From Nocardia brevicatena NBRC 12119 (GTDB taxonomy: Bacteria; Actinomycetota; Actinomycetes; Mycobacteriales; Mycobacteriaceae), in assembly GCF_000308495.1 (NCBI RefSeq), contig NZ_BAFU01000015.1, forward strand, positions 23,354-87,353: a stretch of 64,000 nucleotides of DNA. Reading direction: 5' to 3'. A program made the translations under genes and the position numbers. Position 1 is the stretch's first letter, and each line of letters opens with the position of its first letter. Under the pieces are notes generated by a model. It made no database searches. It was not told the DNA's origin and worked only from the letters and a program-made list of their open reading frames with translations. Shown here one piece after another: positions 35,551-44,901 of the stretch.

Positions 35551-37506
35551 ATGGAACCGACGGCCAAGCAGCGCACGGTGCTGGGCATGATCTGCGACAC
35601 CTTTGTCCCCGGCGACGGGTCGACACTGCCCTCGGCGAGCGAACTCGGCGCCGTCGACACCGTCTTCCAACTACTGGGCCGCAACCCGCGGGAAGCGGAG
35701 CGGAAACAACTGGCAAGGCTGCTCGACCTGTGGGATTCACCCCTGATCGGCCTGTTGACCGGCAGCGGACCGCGCCGGTTCTCCACCCTGCCGCAACCGG
35801 ATCGGGAGCGGGCGCTGCTGCGGCTCGGTGATTCCCGCAGCGGCGCGGTCCGGGCGATCTTCCAGGCGCTGAAGCAGGCGTCGCTGCTCGCCTACAACGT
35901 CACCACGGGACCTACCGGCGTCAATCCGCTGTGGAAAGAGATCGGTTATCCCGGCCCGCCCGGCCTGCTGCCGCCGGCGCCGGCGCCGGCGCTGACCGTC
36001 CACCGTCCGACCGGGTCCGACACCCTCTCCTGCGATGTGGTGATCGTCGGGTCGGGCGCCGGCGGTGGGACGGCGGCGGCGGTACTCGCCGAAGCGGGCC
36101 TCGACGTGATCGTTCTCGAACGCGGCGACTACTACGACGACCGAGACTTCGGTGACGGCGAGCTGGCGGCCTTGCGGCAGTTGTACGCGCCCGGCCCGTC
36201 CGCCACCGCCGAGGGACAGGTCACCCCGGTGGCGGGCACCTGTCTGGGCGGTGGAACGGTCGTCAACTGGAGCACCTCACTGCCGACACCCGACGGTGTC
36301 CGGGCCGAGTGGGCCGACCTGGGGGCCGAACAGTTCGGCGCGGACGAGTTCACGCAGGCGCTGGAAGCCGTTCGGTTGCGGCTGGGAGTGAACGAGCGCC
36401 GATCGACGCTCTCCGTCCGGGACGGCATCCTCGAACGCGGGGCCCAGGCCCTGGGCTGGACGGTGGATACGCTGCCGCGCAATGTCTCCGCCGCCTGCGA
36501 CGCCGGTGTCGAATGCGGACGCTGCGGATACGGCTGCCGGGTCGGCGCCAAACGATCGGTCACCAAGACCTGGCTGGCCGATGCCGCCGCACGCGGAGCG
36601 CGGCTGATCGTCGATGCCGACGCACGCCGGATCACGGTGCGCAACGGGAAAGCCGAAGGCGTTTCGGTGCGTACCTCGAACGGAATCGAATTCGAGGTAC
36701 GCGCCCGAGCCGTGGTGGCGGCGGCCGGGGCCATCCAGACCCCCGCCCTGCTGCGGCGTTCCGGCCTGACCAACATGAATATCGGCTGTTACTTGCGGCT
36801 GCATCCGGCGGCGGCGGTATTCGGTGTGTTCGACGAGGAGATCCGCCCCTGGGAAGGGGGCCTGCAGACCCGGATCTGCCGCCGGCACGCCGACCTGGAC
36901 GGTAAAGGCTACGGGGTCATCTACGAGACCGGGCCGATACATCCGGGCCTGGCAACCGGTTTCATGAGCTGGCGCGGCGCCGACCTGCACCGCGGCACCA
37001 TGCTGGACTTCGGGCATTCGGTCGCCATCGGCGTCATCACCCGCGACCGCGACTCCGGCAGCGTGGGCGTCGACCGCGCCGGCGAACCGGTCGTGAAATA
37101 CCGCCTGTCCGGCTATGACGCGGCCCACCTGCACACCGGAATCGACGGTGCGGCCCGTATTCTCGAGGCCGCCGGTGCGCGCCGCGTCTTCTCAGGGCAC
37201 CAGGCCGGAGTCTCCTACGAGCCGGGGATCCGCGGCTCGCGCGAGGAGTTCGCCGCCGCCTGCCGGGCGGCCGGCTACCGTCCCGGACGGTGCGCGATCG
37301 CCGCCCTGCACATCATGGGCTCGGCCCGGATGGGCGGTTCGCCGCACACATCGGCCACCGATCCGGACGGCGCCACCTGGGACGTGCCGAATATCGTCGT
37401 CGCCGACGCTTCCTGTTTCCCCACTGCCTCGGGTGTCAATCCGATGGTGACGATCGAGGCGATCGCCTATATGAACGCCACACGCCTGGCCGCGCGGCTG
37501 ACCTGA
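35551..37506 (+). CDS. GMC-family oxidoreductase (long-chain alcohol oxidase type)
   Basis: A 651-residue FAD-dependent GMC oxidoreductase. The N-terminal 130 residues are a helical extension ('TAKQRTVLGMICDTFVPGDG') like the gluconate 2-dehydrogenase subunit 3-type segment seen in the long-chain fatty alcohol oxidase group. Then comes the FAD dinucleotide site 'VVIVGSGAGGGTAAAVLAEA', 'GTCLGGGTVVNWSTSLP', a cysteine cluster 'CGRCGYGCRVGAK', and the C-terminal GMC signature 'IMGSARMGGSPHTS' and 'FPTASGVNPMVTIEAIAYMN'. It likely oxidises a primary or sterol-like alcohol. Transcribed alone; convergent with the conservon genes, whose last stop is 22 bp away. Confidence 0.85.
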   Translation: MEPTAKQRTVLGMICDTFVPGDGSTLPSASELGAVDTVFQLLGRNPREAERKQLARLLDLWDSPLIGLLTGSGPRRFSTLPQPDRERALLRLGDSRSGAVRAIFQALKQASLLAYNVTTGPTGVNPLWKEIGYPGPPGLLPPAPAPALTVHRPTGSDTLSCDVVIVGSGAGGGTAAAVLAEAGLDVIVLERGDYYDDRDFGDGELAALRQLYAPGPSATAEGQVTPVAGTCLGGGTVVNWSTSLPTPDGVRAEWADLGAEQFGADEFTQALEAVRLRLGVNERRSTLSVRDGILERGAQALGWTVDTLPRNVSAACDAGVECGRCGYGCRVGAKRSVTKTWLADAAARGARLIVDADARRITVRNGKAEGVSVRTSNGIEFEVRARAVVAAAGAIQTPALLRRSGLTNMNIGCYLRLHPAAAVFGVFDEEIRPWEGGLQTRICRRHADLDGKGYGVIYETGPIHPGLATGFMSWRGADLHRGTMLDFGHSVAIGVITRDRDSGSVGVDRAGEPVVKYRLSGYDAAHLHTGIDGAARILEAAGARRVFSGHQAGVSYEPGIRGSREEFAAACRAAGYRPGRCAIAALHIMGSARMGGSPHTSATDPDGATWDVPNIVVADASCFPTASGVNPMVTIEAIAYMNATRLAARLT

Positions 37507-37528
37507 GGGAAGCGGACGGCCGGTATCG

Positions 37529-37903
37529 TCAACGCCCTTGGAGATTGTTCACGATCGCCCGCAGGATATCGAGATCGGCACTACTGTGCGAGGCCTGCAC
37601 CGCGGACCGGACGGCCAGCCGGCCGTCCTCGATCAGGTCACCGATGAGAACCTTGGTCAGCGTCAGGGGAAGGCGGAGTTGCGCCGACACCTCCGCCACC
37701 GATTGCGGGACGCTGCACACCCGGACGATGGCGGCGTATTCGGGATCGGTTCGCCGCAGTGTCGTGCCGGGCGCGACATCGACCACCAGGCTGTCCATAT
37801 TCAGTTCCGGCCGCGCGGGACGACCCCGGCCACGGGTCACGGCATAGAGCCGGACCAAGGGGCCCGACTCCTCGTCGTACCAGGGTTCGCGCGGATGGCT
37901 CAC
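37529..37903 (-). CDS. DUF742 protein (conservon component)
   Basis: A 124-residue DUF742 protein, a winged-helix-like component of actinobacterial conservons: 'LVRLYAVTRGRGRPARPELN', 'PEYAAIVRVCSVPQSVAEVS', 'LPLTLTKVLIGDLIEDGRL'. Such proteins work with a histidine kinase-like protein, a roadblock protein and a small GTPase at the membrane. Its ATG overlaps the roadblock stop (ATGA). In most conservons a GTPase gene follows directly; here the next gene is the convergent GMC oxidoreductase, so that partner is missing. Confidence 0.85.
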   Translation of the reverse strand: MSHPREPWYDEESGPLVRLYAVTRGRGRPARPELNMDSLVVDVAPGTTLRRTDPEYAAIVRVCSVPQSVAEVSAQLRLPLTLTKVLIGDLIEDGRLAVRSAVQASHSSADLDILRAIVNNLQGR

Positions 37904-38316
37904 GGCTGTCTCGACCCGTTGGGCTGCGGACGTGCGTCGACCCCCAAATGGGTGCCCACCCGCTGCACCGTCTGGTTCATCTGATACGCCACCATGCCCA
38001 TATCGGCGGTCTCGGACGCCAACAGCGCCAGACAGGCGTTCGTGCCGGCCGCGGTGATGAACAGTACCGCCCGGTCGAGTTCCACCACCGTCTGGCAGAC
38101 ACCCCCGGCGTCGAACTGGCGGCCGGCACTACGGGCCAGACTGTGGAACGCCGACGCCATGGCGCAGAACCGTTCGGCATCGGTGCGGTCCAGCCCGGAC
38201 GAATGGCCCCTCATCAGTCCGTCGGTGGTCAACAGCACCGCCGATTCGGCGTCGGGTAACCCGTCGACCAGTTCTTCGACGAGCCAGCCGAGGTCAGTGC
38301 GCGGAGAAGTGGTCAT
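37900..38316 (-). CDS. Roadblock/LC7-domain protein (conservon component)
   Basis: A 138-residue roadblock/LC7 protein: 'DLGWLVEELVDGLPDAESAV', 'LLTTDGLMRGHSSGLDRTDAER', cut for length, 'QTVVELDRAVLFITAAGTNA', and 'MGMVAYQMNQTVQRVGTHL'. In conservons this acts as a GTPase-activating-type partner for a small GTPase. It overlaps the end of the kinase gene by 23 bp and the DUF742 gene by 4 bp. Confidence 0.87.
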   Translation of the reverse strand: MTTSPRTDLGWLVEELVDGLPDAESAVLLTTDGLMRGHSSGLDRTDAERFCAMASAFHSLARSAGRQFDAGGVCQTVVELDRAVLFITAAGTNACLALLASETADMGMVAYQMNQTVQRVGTHLGVDARPQPNGSRQP

Positions 38317-40723
38317 TGTCGCCTTCTTGTGGGGAGGGATCGGTTGCGGTCGAGTCGGTAGTCGGACGCCGGCCCTGCCGGGTTCCGTGCTCGATCGCGG
38401 ACATCAGGTTCCGGGCCTGGTCGGCCGTTCGCGGTCGGACCGCCTCGATGACGGAGGTGTCCGGGTCGTCCGCGGGACCGGTCCGGCGGCGGCGCGGTAG
38501 CGGCGGGCGTGTGGGCGAGTTCGGCGGTGCGGGTGCCGCATCCGGGGATATCGGCGCGGCGGCACTGTCGTGAACCGGGTCGGTGCCCGCGGGCACGGAT
38601 TCGACGGGCCGGATTCTCGGCGTCGTGTCCCGTTTGCCCAGGGGGTTACCGTCCGGGCGCGGGCCGGGAACGAGAGGCGGGTGCTCGGCGGCCCCGGGAC
38701 CGTCCGACTCCGTGAGGGCGACCGGGAGCAGCACGATCGCCTGGATACCGCCGTAGATGGACTCGCCCAGCCGCACCGAGATGCCGTGCCGCGCGGCCAG
38801 GGTCGCCACCACGAACAATCCCAGCCGGGTGTCGTCGGAGAGCGCGGCCACGCCGAAGTCCGGCGGTTCGCCCAGCAGCCGGTTCCGTTCGGCGAGCTCC
38901 GTCCGGGACATGCCGAGGCCCTGGTCGATGATCTCGATCGCCACCCCGCGGCCGACCACCGTGGCCGTGACGTCGACACGGCAGTCCGGCGGGGAGAACG
39001 CGGTGGCGTTGTCCATCAGTTCGGCCAGCAGATGGATCAGGTCGGCGACGGCGTTGCCGAGGATACACACGTCCGCCACGCGCCCGGTGTGGATCCTGGT
39101 GTAGTCCAGGCTTTCCGCGACCGCGCTGCGCACCAGTTCCAGCAGCGGCACCGGTTTGCGCCACCGCCGGCCCGGCTGTTCGCCGCCGAGGATGATGAGG
39201 TTTTCGGCATGGCGCCGGGCGCGGGTGGCCAGATGATCCAGCCGGAACAGCAGCTCGAGCTGGTCGGGGTCTTCCTCTTGGCGCTCTGCCTTGTCGAGCA
39301 GGGCCAGCTGCCGGTGCACCGTGACCTGGCTGCGGTGGGCGATATTGAGGAACACCGTGTTGAAACCGGCGCGCGTGGTCGCCTCTCCGACCGCCGCGGA
39401 CACGGCCGCCACATGGGCGCGGTTGAACGCATCGGCCACCTGACCGAGCTCGTCGGTGCCGAAATCCAGCCGTGACACCTCGGCGCTGGAATCGACCGTC
39501 CCGCCCGTGTCGAGGCGGCGCATGATCTCGGGTAGCCGTTCGTTCGCCAGTCGCAGGGTCTCGTCGCGCAGGCGGCGCATCCGTGCGATGTATCGGTTGG
39601 CCAGCACCAGCGCCGCCAGGAACGCGAGCGCCGTGATCAGCAGGACGAGCGCACCGCCGATCACCGATCGGAGGGCGGTGTCGGCGCCCTGTTGGCGGGC
39701 GATGGCGTGGGCGGCGTTGCTCTGGTCCTCCCACAGTTCCAACAAGGCCGAGATCACCTGCCCTGAGGCGTTCTGCCAGGCCGCGACGTTCACGGGCGGA
39801 GTGGGCGGTTCATCGGTCGCGCGGGAATCCGGTGTTCGCGCGGTGGCCTCGCTCGCGGGAGCGGAGTCGACACCCGAGAGCGGACCGCGCAGCATGACGG
39901 CGTCCTGTATGGCGATCACCTGCCGGTAGGCCGGCCCTTCGGTAATGGCCCGCAGCTGCTCGGCCCGCGCCCCCTTCAGCACCGTGCCGGAATACGCTAC
40001 CTCACCGCGGAATTCGCCGACGTAGCGGTTGAACTCGGTCAACCGGTCGGGTGTCGGCTCCCCGAGTGTGAGCGCCACCGCGCCGAGGGTGTCGGCCTTC
40101 GACAATGCCTCGGCGGCACGCAGCGGCTCGATACCATGGCCGAGCTCGATACCGATACCGGCGTCGGGCGCCACCCGGGCCGCCAGGATGGACGCCGAGA
40201 CGATGGTTTCGATGACCCCGCTGAAGAAGGTGAACACCTCCTCCCGGGATACCCGGCGCGTATCCACTCCTCCGCGCAGGACCGGAACCGTCTCGAAGAG
40301 CGTTCGGTAGCCCTCGAGTTCGGCGGTCGATCCCTCGGGGTTCAGTTCCCGGGCCGCGTCGCCCTTGGCGTTGACCGCGGCCAGCGCGGCGTCGGAGCGC
40401 TGCCGAGCGGCCGCGAGCTCGTTCGCCGCGCCGGGATCGCCCGCCAGGTACAACAGCGACAGCCGACGCTCTTCCTCCAAGGACCGCACCATCGAGATCG
40501 CGGGTGAAGTCGTACTGCTCGCCAGTTCCGCCCATTCCGTAGCGGCCCGACCGACTCGTACCAGGTAGGCCGCGGCACCGACGCCGATTGTCAGCAGGGC
40601 GATGCTGGTGATGAGGACGATCGAGAGCAGTCGGGTCCGCACACCCACTCGCCCGCGGGTCGCATCCTGCTTCGGATGGAATCTCGGAATGCGGAATTCG
40701 ATCGGATTCGGCCGGTCAGCCAC
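38294..40723 (-). CDS. NIT-domain sensor histidine kinase-like protein (conservon)
   Basis: An 809-residue membrane sensor. Near the N-terminus there is a transmembrane helix ('LLSIVLITSIALLTIGVGAA'), then a nitrate/nitrite-sensing (NIT) helical domain outside the cell ('SMVRSLEEERRLSLLYLAGD' is its hallmark R-x-x-E-E-R), a second membrane helix ('VIGGALVLLITALAFLAALV'), a HAMP-like linker, and a cytoplasmic HATPase core with 'LAELMDNATAFSPPD' (N box) and 'IIDQGLGMSRTEL' (G1). No clear phospho-acceptor H-box is seen, as usual in this group. The C-terminal 160 residues are Pro/Arg-rich. I use the GTG at 40723; the longer upstream extension is unlikely. Roadblock and DUF742 genes follow. Confidence 0.85.
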   Translation of the reverse strand: MADRPNPIEFRIPRFHPKQDATRGRVGVRTRLLSIVLITSIALLTIGVGAAAYLVRVGRAATEWAELASSTTSPAISMVRSLEEERRLSLLYLAGDPGAANELAAARQRSDAALAAVNAKGDAARELNPEGSTAELEGYRTLFETVPVLRGGVDTRRVSREEVFTFFSGVIETIVSASILAARVAPDAGIGIELGHGIEPLRAAEALSKADTLGAVALTLGEPTPDRLTEFNRYVGEFRGEVAYSGTVLKGARAEQLRAITEGPAYRQVIAIQDAVMLRGPLSGVDSAPASEATARTPDSRATDEPPTPPVNVAAWQNASGQVISALLELWEDQSNAAHAIARQQGADTALRSVIGGALVLLITALAFLAALVLANRYIARMRRLRDETLRLANERLPEIMRRLDTGGTVDSSAEVSRLDFGTDELGQVADAFNRAHVAAVSAAVGEATTRAGFNTVFLNIAHRSQVTVHRQLALLDKAERQEEDPDQLELLFRLDHLATRARRHAENLIILGGEQPGRRWRKPVPLLELVRSAVAESLDYTRIHTGRVADVCILGNAVADLIHLLAELMDNATAFSPPDCRVDVTATVVGRGVAIEIIDQGLGMSRTELAERNRLLGEPPDFGVAALSDDTRLGLFVVATLAARHGISVRLGESIYGGIQAIVLLPVALTESDGPGAAEHPPLVPGPRPDGNPLGKRDTTPRIRPVESVPAGTDPVHDSAAAPISPDAAPAPPNSPTRPPLPRRRRTGPADDPDTSVIEAVRPRTADQARNLMSAIEHGTRQGRRPTTDSTATDPSPQEGDNDHFSAH

Positions 40724-41691
40724 GGTAGACCCACTCGTCCCCGGGCCTGCGCGTATCCGAAACCATCGGCATACGGTCCACCGCCCAAATCTTCTCGGCA
40801 CTGTCGCTACCGGACAGCGCGCATTACTTCTTCGGTCCAGAGATTAGCGAAAAGGCCGTCGATCGGCCTCGGAACGAATAAAGGCACCGGGGTACTCGGC
40901 CGGTGGAAACGCAGGTCGCATGGGCAGGTGGGTCGCCACTCTCTTCGTACGGCCACACCCCGCCCCTCGGCCTGGTACCGCCCGTCTCCGCGTGTAGCCG
41001 GGCGGGCAGTGGACGAGCCGGTATCGCCCGTGAGCGGTGGGGAACGCCGGTCCGGCGCGGATACCGCGGCCACCGGGCACCTCACCGATCGAGCAGTGCA
41101 CGGTCGGGAATTACCCACGGCAGCAATGGCTTCGCTACGATCATGCCCGCGGTGCGACCCGCCGCGGGGGCGCTCCACGACGGCCCGGGCCGGTCCGGTA
41201 CCGATCTGTTTGCGTCGTGGCCCGTCCACCACCTCGCCGATGACGCGGTCCGTCCGGGACGGGGTGTCGGAACCTCGGCCGAGGTAACGGGTCGGCGTAT
41301 GCCGATTCCGGTCAAAGCTTCGCTGGGATAGGCTTTGGCCAGTTCACAGCTATACGATAGCTACCACTACCGAGTTGGTCGGGTTTCATCGAGTTCGGTT
41401 TCGCGGCGAGTGCGGGTTCGCGGTGCTCGGCCGCCGCCCCGAGTATCCACGGTCTCTGATCCCTCTCGGGGGAGTGAATTTGATACGTATATGTTTCAGT
41501 TCTACTGCGCCGATCCGATTTTCGCCCAGTCGACAAACGCAATATTGCGTAATCAAAATGTCGTCGAAATAGTGATGTGATTTAAAACACTCCAATTCGG
41601 GCAAATTGACAGCACATGCCCTCCATCGGTGTCGTACCGTCCGAAGTGAACGATCTCGGTCCGGGTTTCCCGACAGGACCATGGATGGGCC
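40724..41691. other. Non-coding or degraded region, about 970 bp
   Basis: No open frame here resembles a protein. The first part is the promoter side of the kinase gene. From about 41330 the base composition falls sharply towards AT (around 41470-41610), unusual in this genome, and contains the palindrome listed at 41537. The rest shows no recognisable features. Confidence 0.5.
41537..41550. promoter_or_regulatory. 14-bp perfect palindrome in AT-rich DNA
   Basis: ACGCAATATTGCGT is a perfect 14-bp palindrome in an AT-rich stretch some 140 bp before the MHYT pseudogene. It looks like a dimeric repressor site, probably from the promoter of the now-broken MHYT gene. No regulator is evident. Confidence 0.4.
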
Positions 41692-42415
41692 ATGCTTCAC
41701 CTCGAACATTTCGCGTTCGGCCTGCCGACACCCGCCTTGGCGTACTCCATGCCGGTTACCGGCTGCGCCCTCGGTCTGCACTGCACGAAACAGGCGCGGC
41801 GCGGACGGCACTGATTCGCCTGGCCGGCCCTGGCCTCGATCACCATCGGCGGCACCGGCATCTGGGTGATGTATTCCGTTGCGATGCCGGGCCTTTCGAT
41901 CGAAGGCGCACAGATCCGGTTCGATGTGCCACTCATCGTGTTGGGCGCGGCCACCTCGGTCGTGGTGGTCGGTATCGGACTGTATCCGGTGAGCAGGCCC
42001 GGGTCGGGCTGCTCGGCCTGGTCGCGGGCGGTGTGATCACCGGTCTCGGGATCGGGGCCATGCACTACGCCGGGATGTACGCGATGAAAACCGACGCCCA
42101 TATCGGCTACGATCCGGTGCGCGTGGCGCTCCCGTTGCTGATCGCCGTGATCGCGGCAACGGCAATCCTGTGGTTGAGCTTGCGGTCCTGGAGTTTCCTG
42201 TCGTCCCTGGCCGCCGCCTGGGCATGGCCGCGGCCGTGACCACAATGCACTACATGGGCATGTCCGCAATGCCCGCGCACCCCGTCGCCGATACCGCGGA
42301 GCCGGAGGACGCCGACGCGCTCCAATTGCCGGGGCCGCTACTCGGCGCGATCGGCGTCGTCACGGTCGTACTGCTGCTCGGCGTCGGCATGGCGCTGACG
42401 AAACCGAATATGTAG
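41692..42415 (+). pseudogene. MHYT-domain membrane sensor, decayed
   Basis: Three reading frames together encode a single MHYT-domain protein of about 240 residues. Frame one: 'EHFAFGLPTPALAYSM' to a TGA at 41812, and on through it to 'IGGTGIWVMYSVAMPGLSIE' (M-H to M-Y at a metal-binding His) and 'VPLIVLGAATSVVVVGIGLY'. A shift near 42000 leads to 'GLGIGAMHYAGMYAMKTDA' and 'LLIAVIAATAILWLSL'; a second shift near 42225 leads to 'MAAAVTTMHYMGMSAMPAHP' and the end at 42415. MHYT domains are multi-helix membrane sensors proposed to bind a metal through M-H-Y-T motifs. One stop, two frameshifts and a lost His mark real decay. Confidence 0.75.
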
Positions 42416-42849
42416 GCGAAGCCGGACAGCGCGAGCCGGAACGAGTCGGCGGGCGGCTACTCGGTGTGATCGGCGGCAGCCGGACTCGAGTTGCCGGCCA
42501 TCCTGCGAAACCCGGTAGGCCTGGGCTCGATATTTCGCCTCAGGGCCCGCCGGCGTGCGGAAGTCGGTTGGGCCGGTCGGGTGTGTACGGGGGTGCGAGG
42601 TGGAAACGACGGCAGTCGGCGCATCGTCGGGCCGCGGATGCGGGAGTGCCGGTGTGGTGGAGGACGGCGTGGGTGGGGACGACCTCGAGGGTGTAGTCGC
42701 GAAGGGTGGCGTGTCCGTCGAGCCGATTGCGGCTCCTCGAGCGTATGGGCCGACGATTTCCCGCAGCGGGTGTCCACGTCCTCGGGCGGATGGTGGTGCC
42801 TCCGTGGAAGTAGCAGCGAATCGCACTTGCGATCCGCACACACGGAAAT
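42416..42849. other. 434-bp region without a recognisable gene
   Basis: Between the MHYT pseudogene and the TOBE regulator. Overlapping open frames on both strands are rich in Arg/Pro/His and look like shadows. The last 30 bp before 42850 turn AT-rich (AATATGCTCAATATTGTG) and likely hold the promoter of the molybdate operon; CAATATTG (42856-42863) overlaps the start of the regulator. Confidence 0.45.
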
Positions 42850-43263
42850 ATGCTCAATATTGTGACGAATTTGCGGATCAGTGATGCGGCGACGCTGCTA
42901 GGGGTCAGTGATGATACCGTACGCCGCTGGATCGACCAGGGCCGACTGGCCGAGGTCCGGTTGGACAACGGCCGCAAAGGCGTGCGCGGTGCAGACCTCG
43001 CCGAACTCCTGCGCAGCCATTACGCCGAGACCCCCGAACCCGGCGTCACCGTCGCTGCCTCGGCACGCAACCGGATGCGCGGCATCGTGACCCGCATTGT
43101 CAAGGACACGGTCATGGCGCAGGTCGAGATGCAGGCCGGACCGTTTCGGCTGGTATCGCTGCTGAGCCGCGAATCGGTCGACGAACTCGGCCTCGAGGTC
43201 GGCAGCATCGCCGTCGCCTCGGTCAAATCGACCCATGTGGTGGTCGAGATACCGGAAAGCTGA
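42850..43263 (+). CDS. TOBE-domain DNA-binding protein (molybdate-responsive regulator or Mo-binding protein)
   Basis: A 137-residue protein with an N-terminal MerR/excisionase-type helix-turn-helix ('LRISDAATLLGVSDDTVRRW', 'IDQGRLAEVRLDNGRKGV') and a C-terminal single TOBE (Mop) domain ('SARNRMRGIVTRIVKDTVMA', 'QVEMQAGPFRLVSLLSRES', 'VGSIAVASVKSTHVVVEIPE') that binds molybdate. Placed 5 bp before modA, it is most likely the molybdate sensor of this operon. ATG at 42850; a GTG at 42862 is an alternative start that would begin 'MTNLRISDAA'. Confidence 0.83.
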   Translation: MLNIVTNLRISDAATLLGVSDDTVRRWIDQGRLAEVRLDNGRKGVRGADLAELLRSHYAETPEPGVTVAASARNRMRGIVTRIVKDTVMAQVEMQAGPFRLVSLLSRESVDELGLEVGSIAVASVKSTHVVVEIPES

Positions 43264-43268
43264 CGAGG

Positions 43269-44054
43269 ATGGGATCATTGCGCACTCTCGGCATCGCCGC
43301 GACCGTGACGGCGGTCGTCGTGGGGCCGGCGGGCTGCGGCTCTGCCGACGAGAACACCCCGGCCACAGCGGACCGGATCTTCGGCACCGTCACGGTCTTC
43401 GCGGCGGCGTCACTGACCGAGACCTTCACCGAACTGGGCAAGGAGTTCGAAACAGCCCACCCGGGAGTGAAGGTGGTGTTCGGCTTCGGGGCCAGCTCGG
43501 CGCTGGCCGGACAGATCGAACAGGGCGCACCCGCCGATGTGTTCGCCTCCGCGGCGCCGGCCGATATGCAACAGGTCGTCGATGCCGGGGAAATCATCGG
43601 GCAGCCGGTGGCCTTCGTCGGTAACCGCTTGGAAATCGCGGTACCCGAAGGCAACCCGGGCCACATCACCGGACTCGCCGACTTCGGCAAGACCGAGCCC
43701 CGCATCGCCCTGTGCGCCGAACAGGTGCCGTGCGGCGCCGCCGCGAAGAAGGTCTTCGAGATCGCCGGTATCACCCCGCAGCCCGATACCCGGGAGAAGG
43801 ACGTCAAGGCCGTCCTCACCAAGGTGACATTGGACGAGGTCGACGCCGCGCTGGTGTACCGCACCGGCGTACGGGCCGCCGGTGGCAAGGTGGAGGGCAT
43901 CGATTTCCCGGAATCGAACCAGGCGGTCAACACCTACCCGATCGCACCGCTGGCCGAGGCCCCCAACCCGGCCGCGGCCGCGGCATTCGTCGACTTCGTC
44001 ACGTCCGACAAGGCGAAGCAGGTCTTCACGGCCGCCGGATTCGACACCCCGTGA
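43269..44054 (+). CDS. modA: Molybdate ABC transporter substrate-binding lipoprotein
   Basis: A 261-residue periplasmic-type binding protein with lipoprotein signal: 'TVTAVVVGPAGCGSADEN' contains the lipobox ending in Cys. The body has 'VTVFAAASLTETFTELGKEF', 'VVFGFGASSALAGQIEQGAP', 'ADVFASAA', 'LTKVTLDEVDAALVYRTGV' and 'FVDFVTSDKAKQVFTAAGF', all standard for ModA (the S-x-S and A-x-x-Y-x-T residues contact the oxyanion). First transporter gene of modABC, followed 13 bp later by modB. Confidence 0.93.
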   Translation: MGSLRTLGIAATVTAVVVGPAGCGSADENTPATADRIFGTVTVFAAASLTETFTELGKEFETAHPGVKVVFGFGASSALAGQIEQGAPADVFASAAPADMQQVVDAGEIIGQPVAFVGNRLEIAVPEGNPGHITGLADFGKTEPRIALCAEQVPCGAAAKKVFEIAGITPQPDTREKDVKAVLTKVTLDEVDAALVYRTGVRAAGGKVEGIDFPESNQAVNTYPIAPLAEAPNPAAAAAFVDFVTSDKAKQVFTAAGFDTP

Positions 44055-44067
44055 GCACGGTGATCGC

Positions 44068-44901
44068 ATGCGCCCCCGAATTCCCGTGATCGCGGGCCCG
44101 GCGCGGCGGCGGGCGGCTCGCGGACGACGACCGATCGTCCTGATGCTGCCCGCCATGTGCGCGCTGGTCTTCCTCGTCATCCCTCTGGTGGGTCTGCTGG
44201 TACGCGCACCCTGGCCGACCCTTACCGAACGGCTGTTCAGTTCGGAAGTCGGCGAGGCACTACGACTTTCACTGACCTGCGCGACTCTGGCGACCGCCAT
44301 CTGCCTGCTGCTGGGCATCCCCCTGGCCTGGCTGCTGGCCCGCGCGCACCTGCCCGGCCGTGGACTGATTCGGGCGCTGGTGACGGTGCCGCTGGTGTTG
44401 CCGCCCGTGGTCGGGGGTGTCGCATTGCTGCTGGTATTCGGCCGCCGCGGACTGCTCGGGCAGTACTTCTACGACTGGTTCGGAGTGTCACTGCCGTTCA
44501 CCACTCCCGGCGTCGTGGTCGCCGAAGCGTTTGTGGCCATGCCGTTCCTGGTGATCTCGGTCGAGGGCGCGTTGCGCGCGGCCGACACACGCTACGAGGA
44601 AGCGGCGGCGACGCTGGGCGCCTCGCCCTGGTACATTTTTCGCCGCGTCACCCTGCCGTCGGTACTTCCCGGTGTGGTCGCGGGCGCGGTCCTCTGCTGG
44701 GCGCGGGCCCTCGGCGAGTTCGGTGCGACCATCACCTTCGCCGGTAGTTTCCCCGGCAGGACGACCACCATGCCGCTCGCTGTCTACCTCGCACTCGAAA
44801 CCGACCCCGATGCCGCGATCGTGCTGAGCCTGGTCCTGCTGGCCGTCTCCGTGGCGGTGCTGGTCACCCTGCGGGAACGCTGGATACGAGGATCGGTATG
44901 A
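44068..44901 (+). CDS. modB: Molybdate ABC transporter permease
   Basis: A 277-residue membrane permease with about six transmembrane helices. The ABC-permease loop motif is 'YEEAAATLGASPWYIFRRVT' followed by 'LPSVLPGVVAGAVLCWARAL' and 'GEFGATITFAGSFPGRT', the ModB/CysT-type E-A-A-x-x-x-G and G-E-F-G-A. ATG at 44068 is used; there is no strong ribosome site and the N-terminus is Arg-rich. Its stop overlaps the modC ATG by 4 bp. Confidence 0.92.
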   Translation: MRPRIPVIAGPARRRAARGRRPIVLMLPAMCALVFLVIPLVGLLVRAPWPTLTERLFSSEVGEALRLSLTCATLATAICLLLGIPLAWLLARAHLPGRGLIRALVTVPLVLPPVVGGVALLLVFGRRGLLGQYFYDWFGVSLPFTTPGVVVAEAFVAMPFLVISVEGALRAADTRYEEAAATLGASPWYIFRRVTLPSVLPGVVAGAVLCWARALGEFGATITFAGSFPGRTTTMPLAVYLALETDPDAAIVLSLVLLAVSVAVLVTLRERWIRGSV

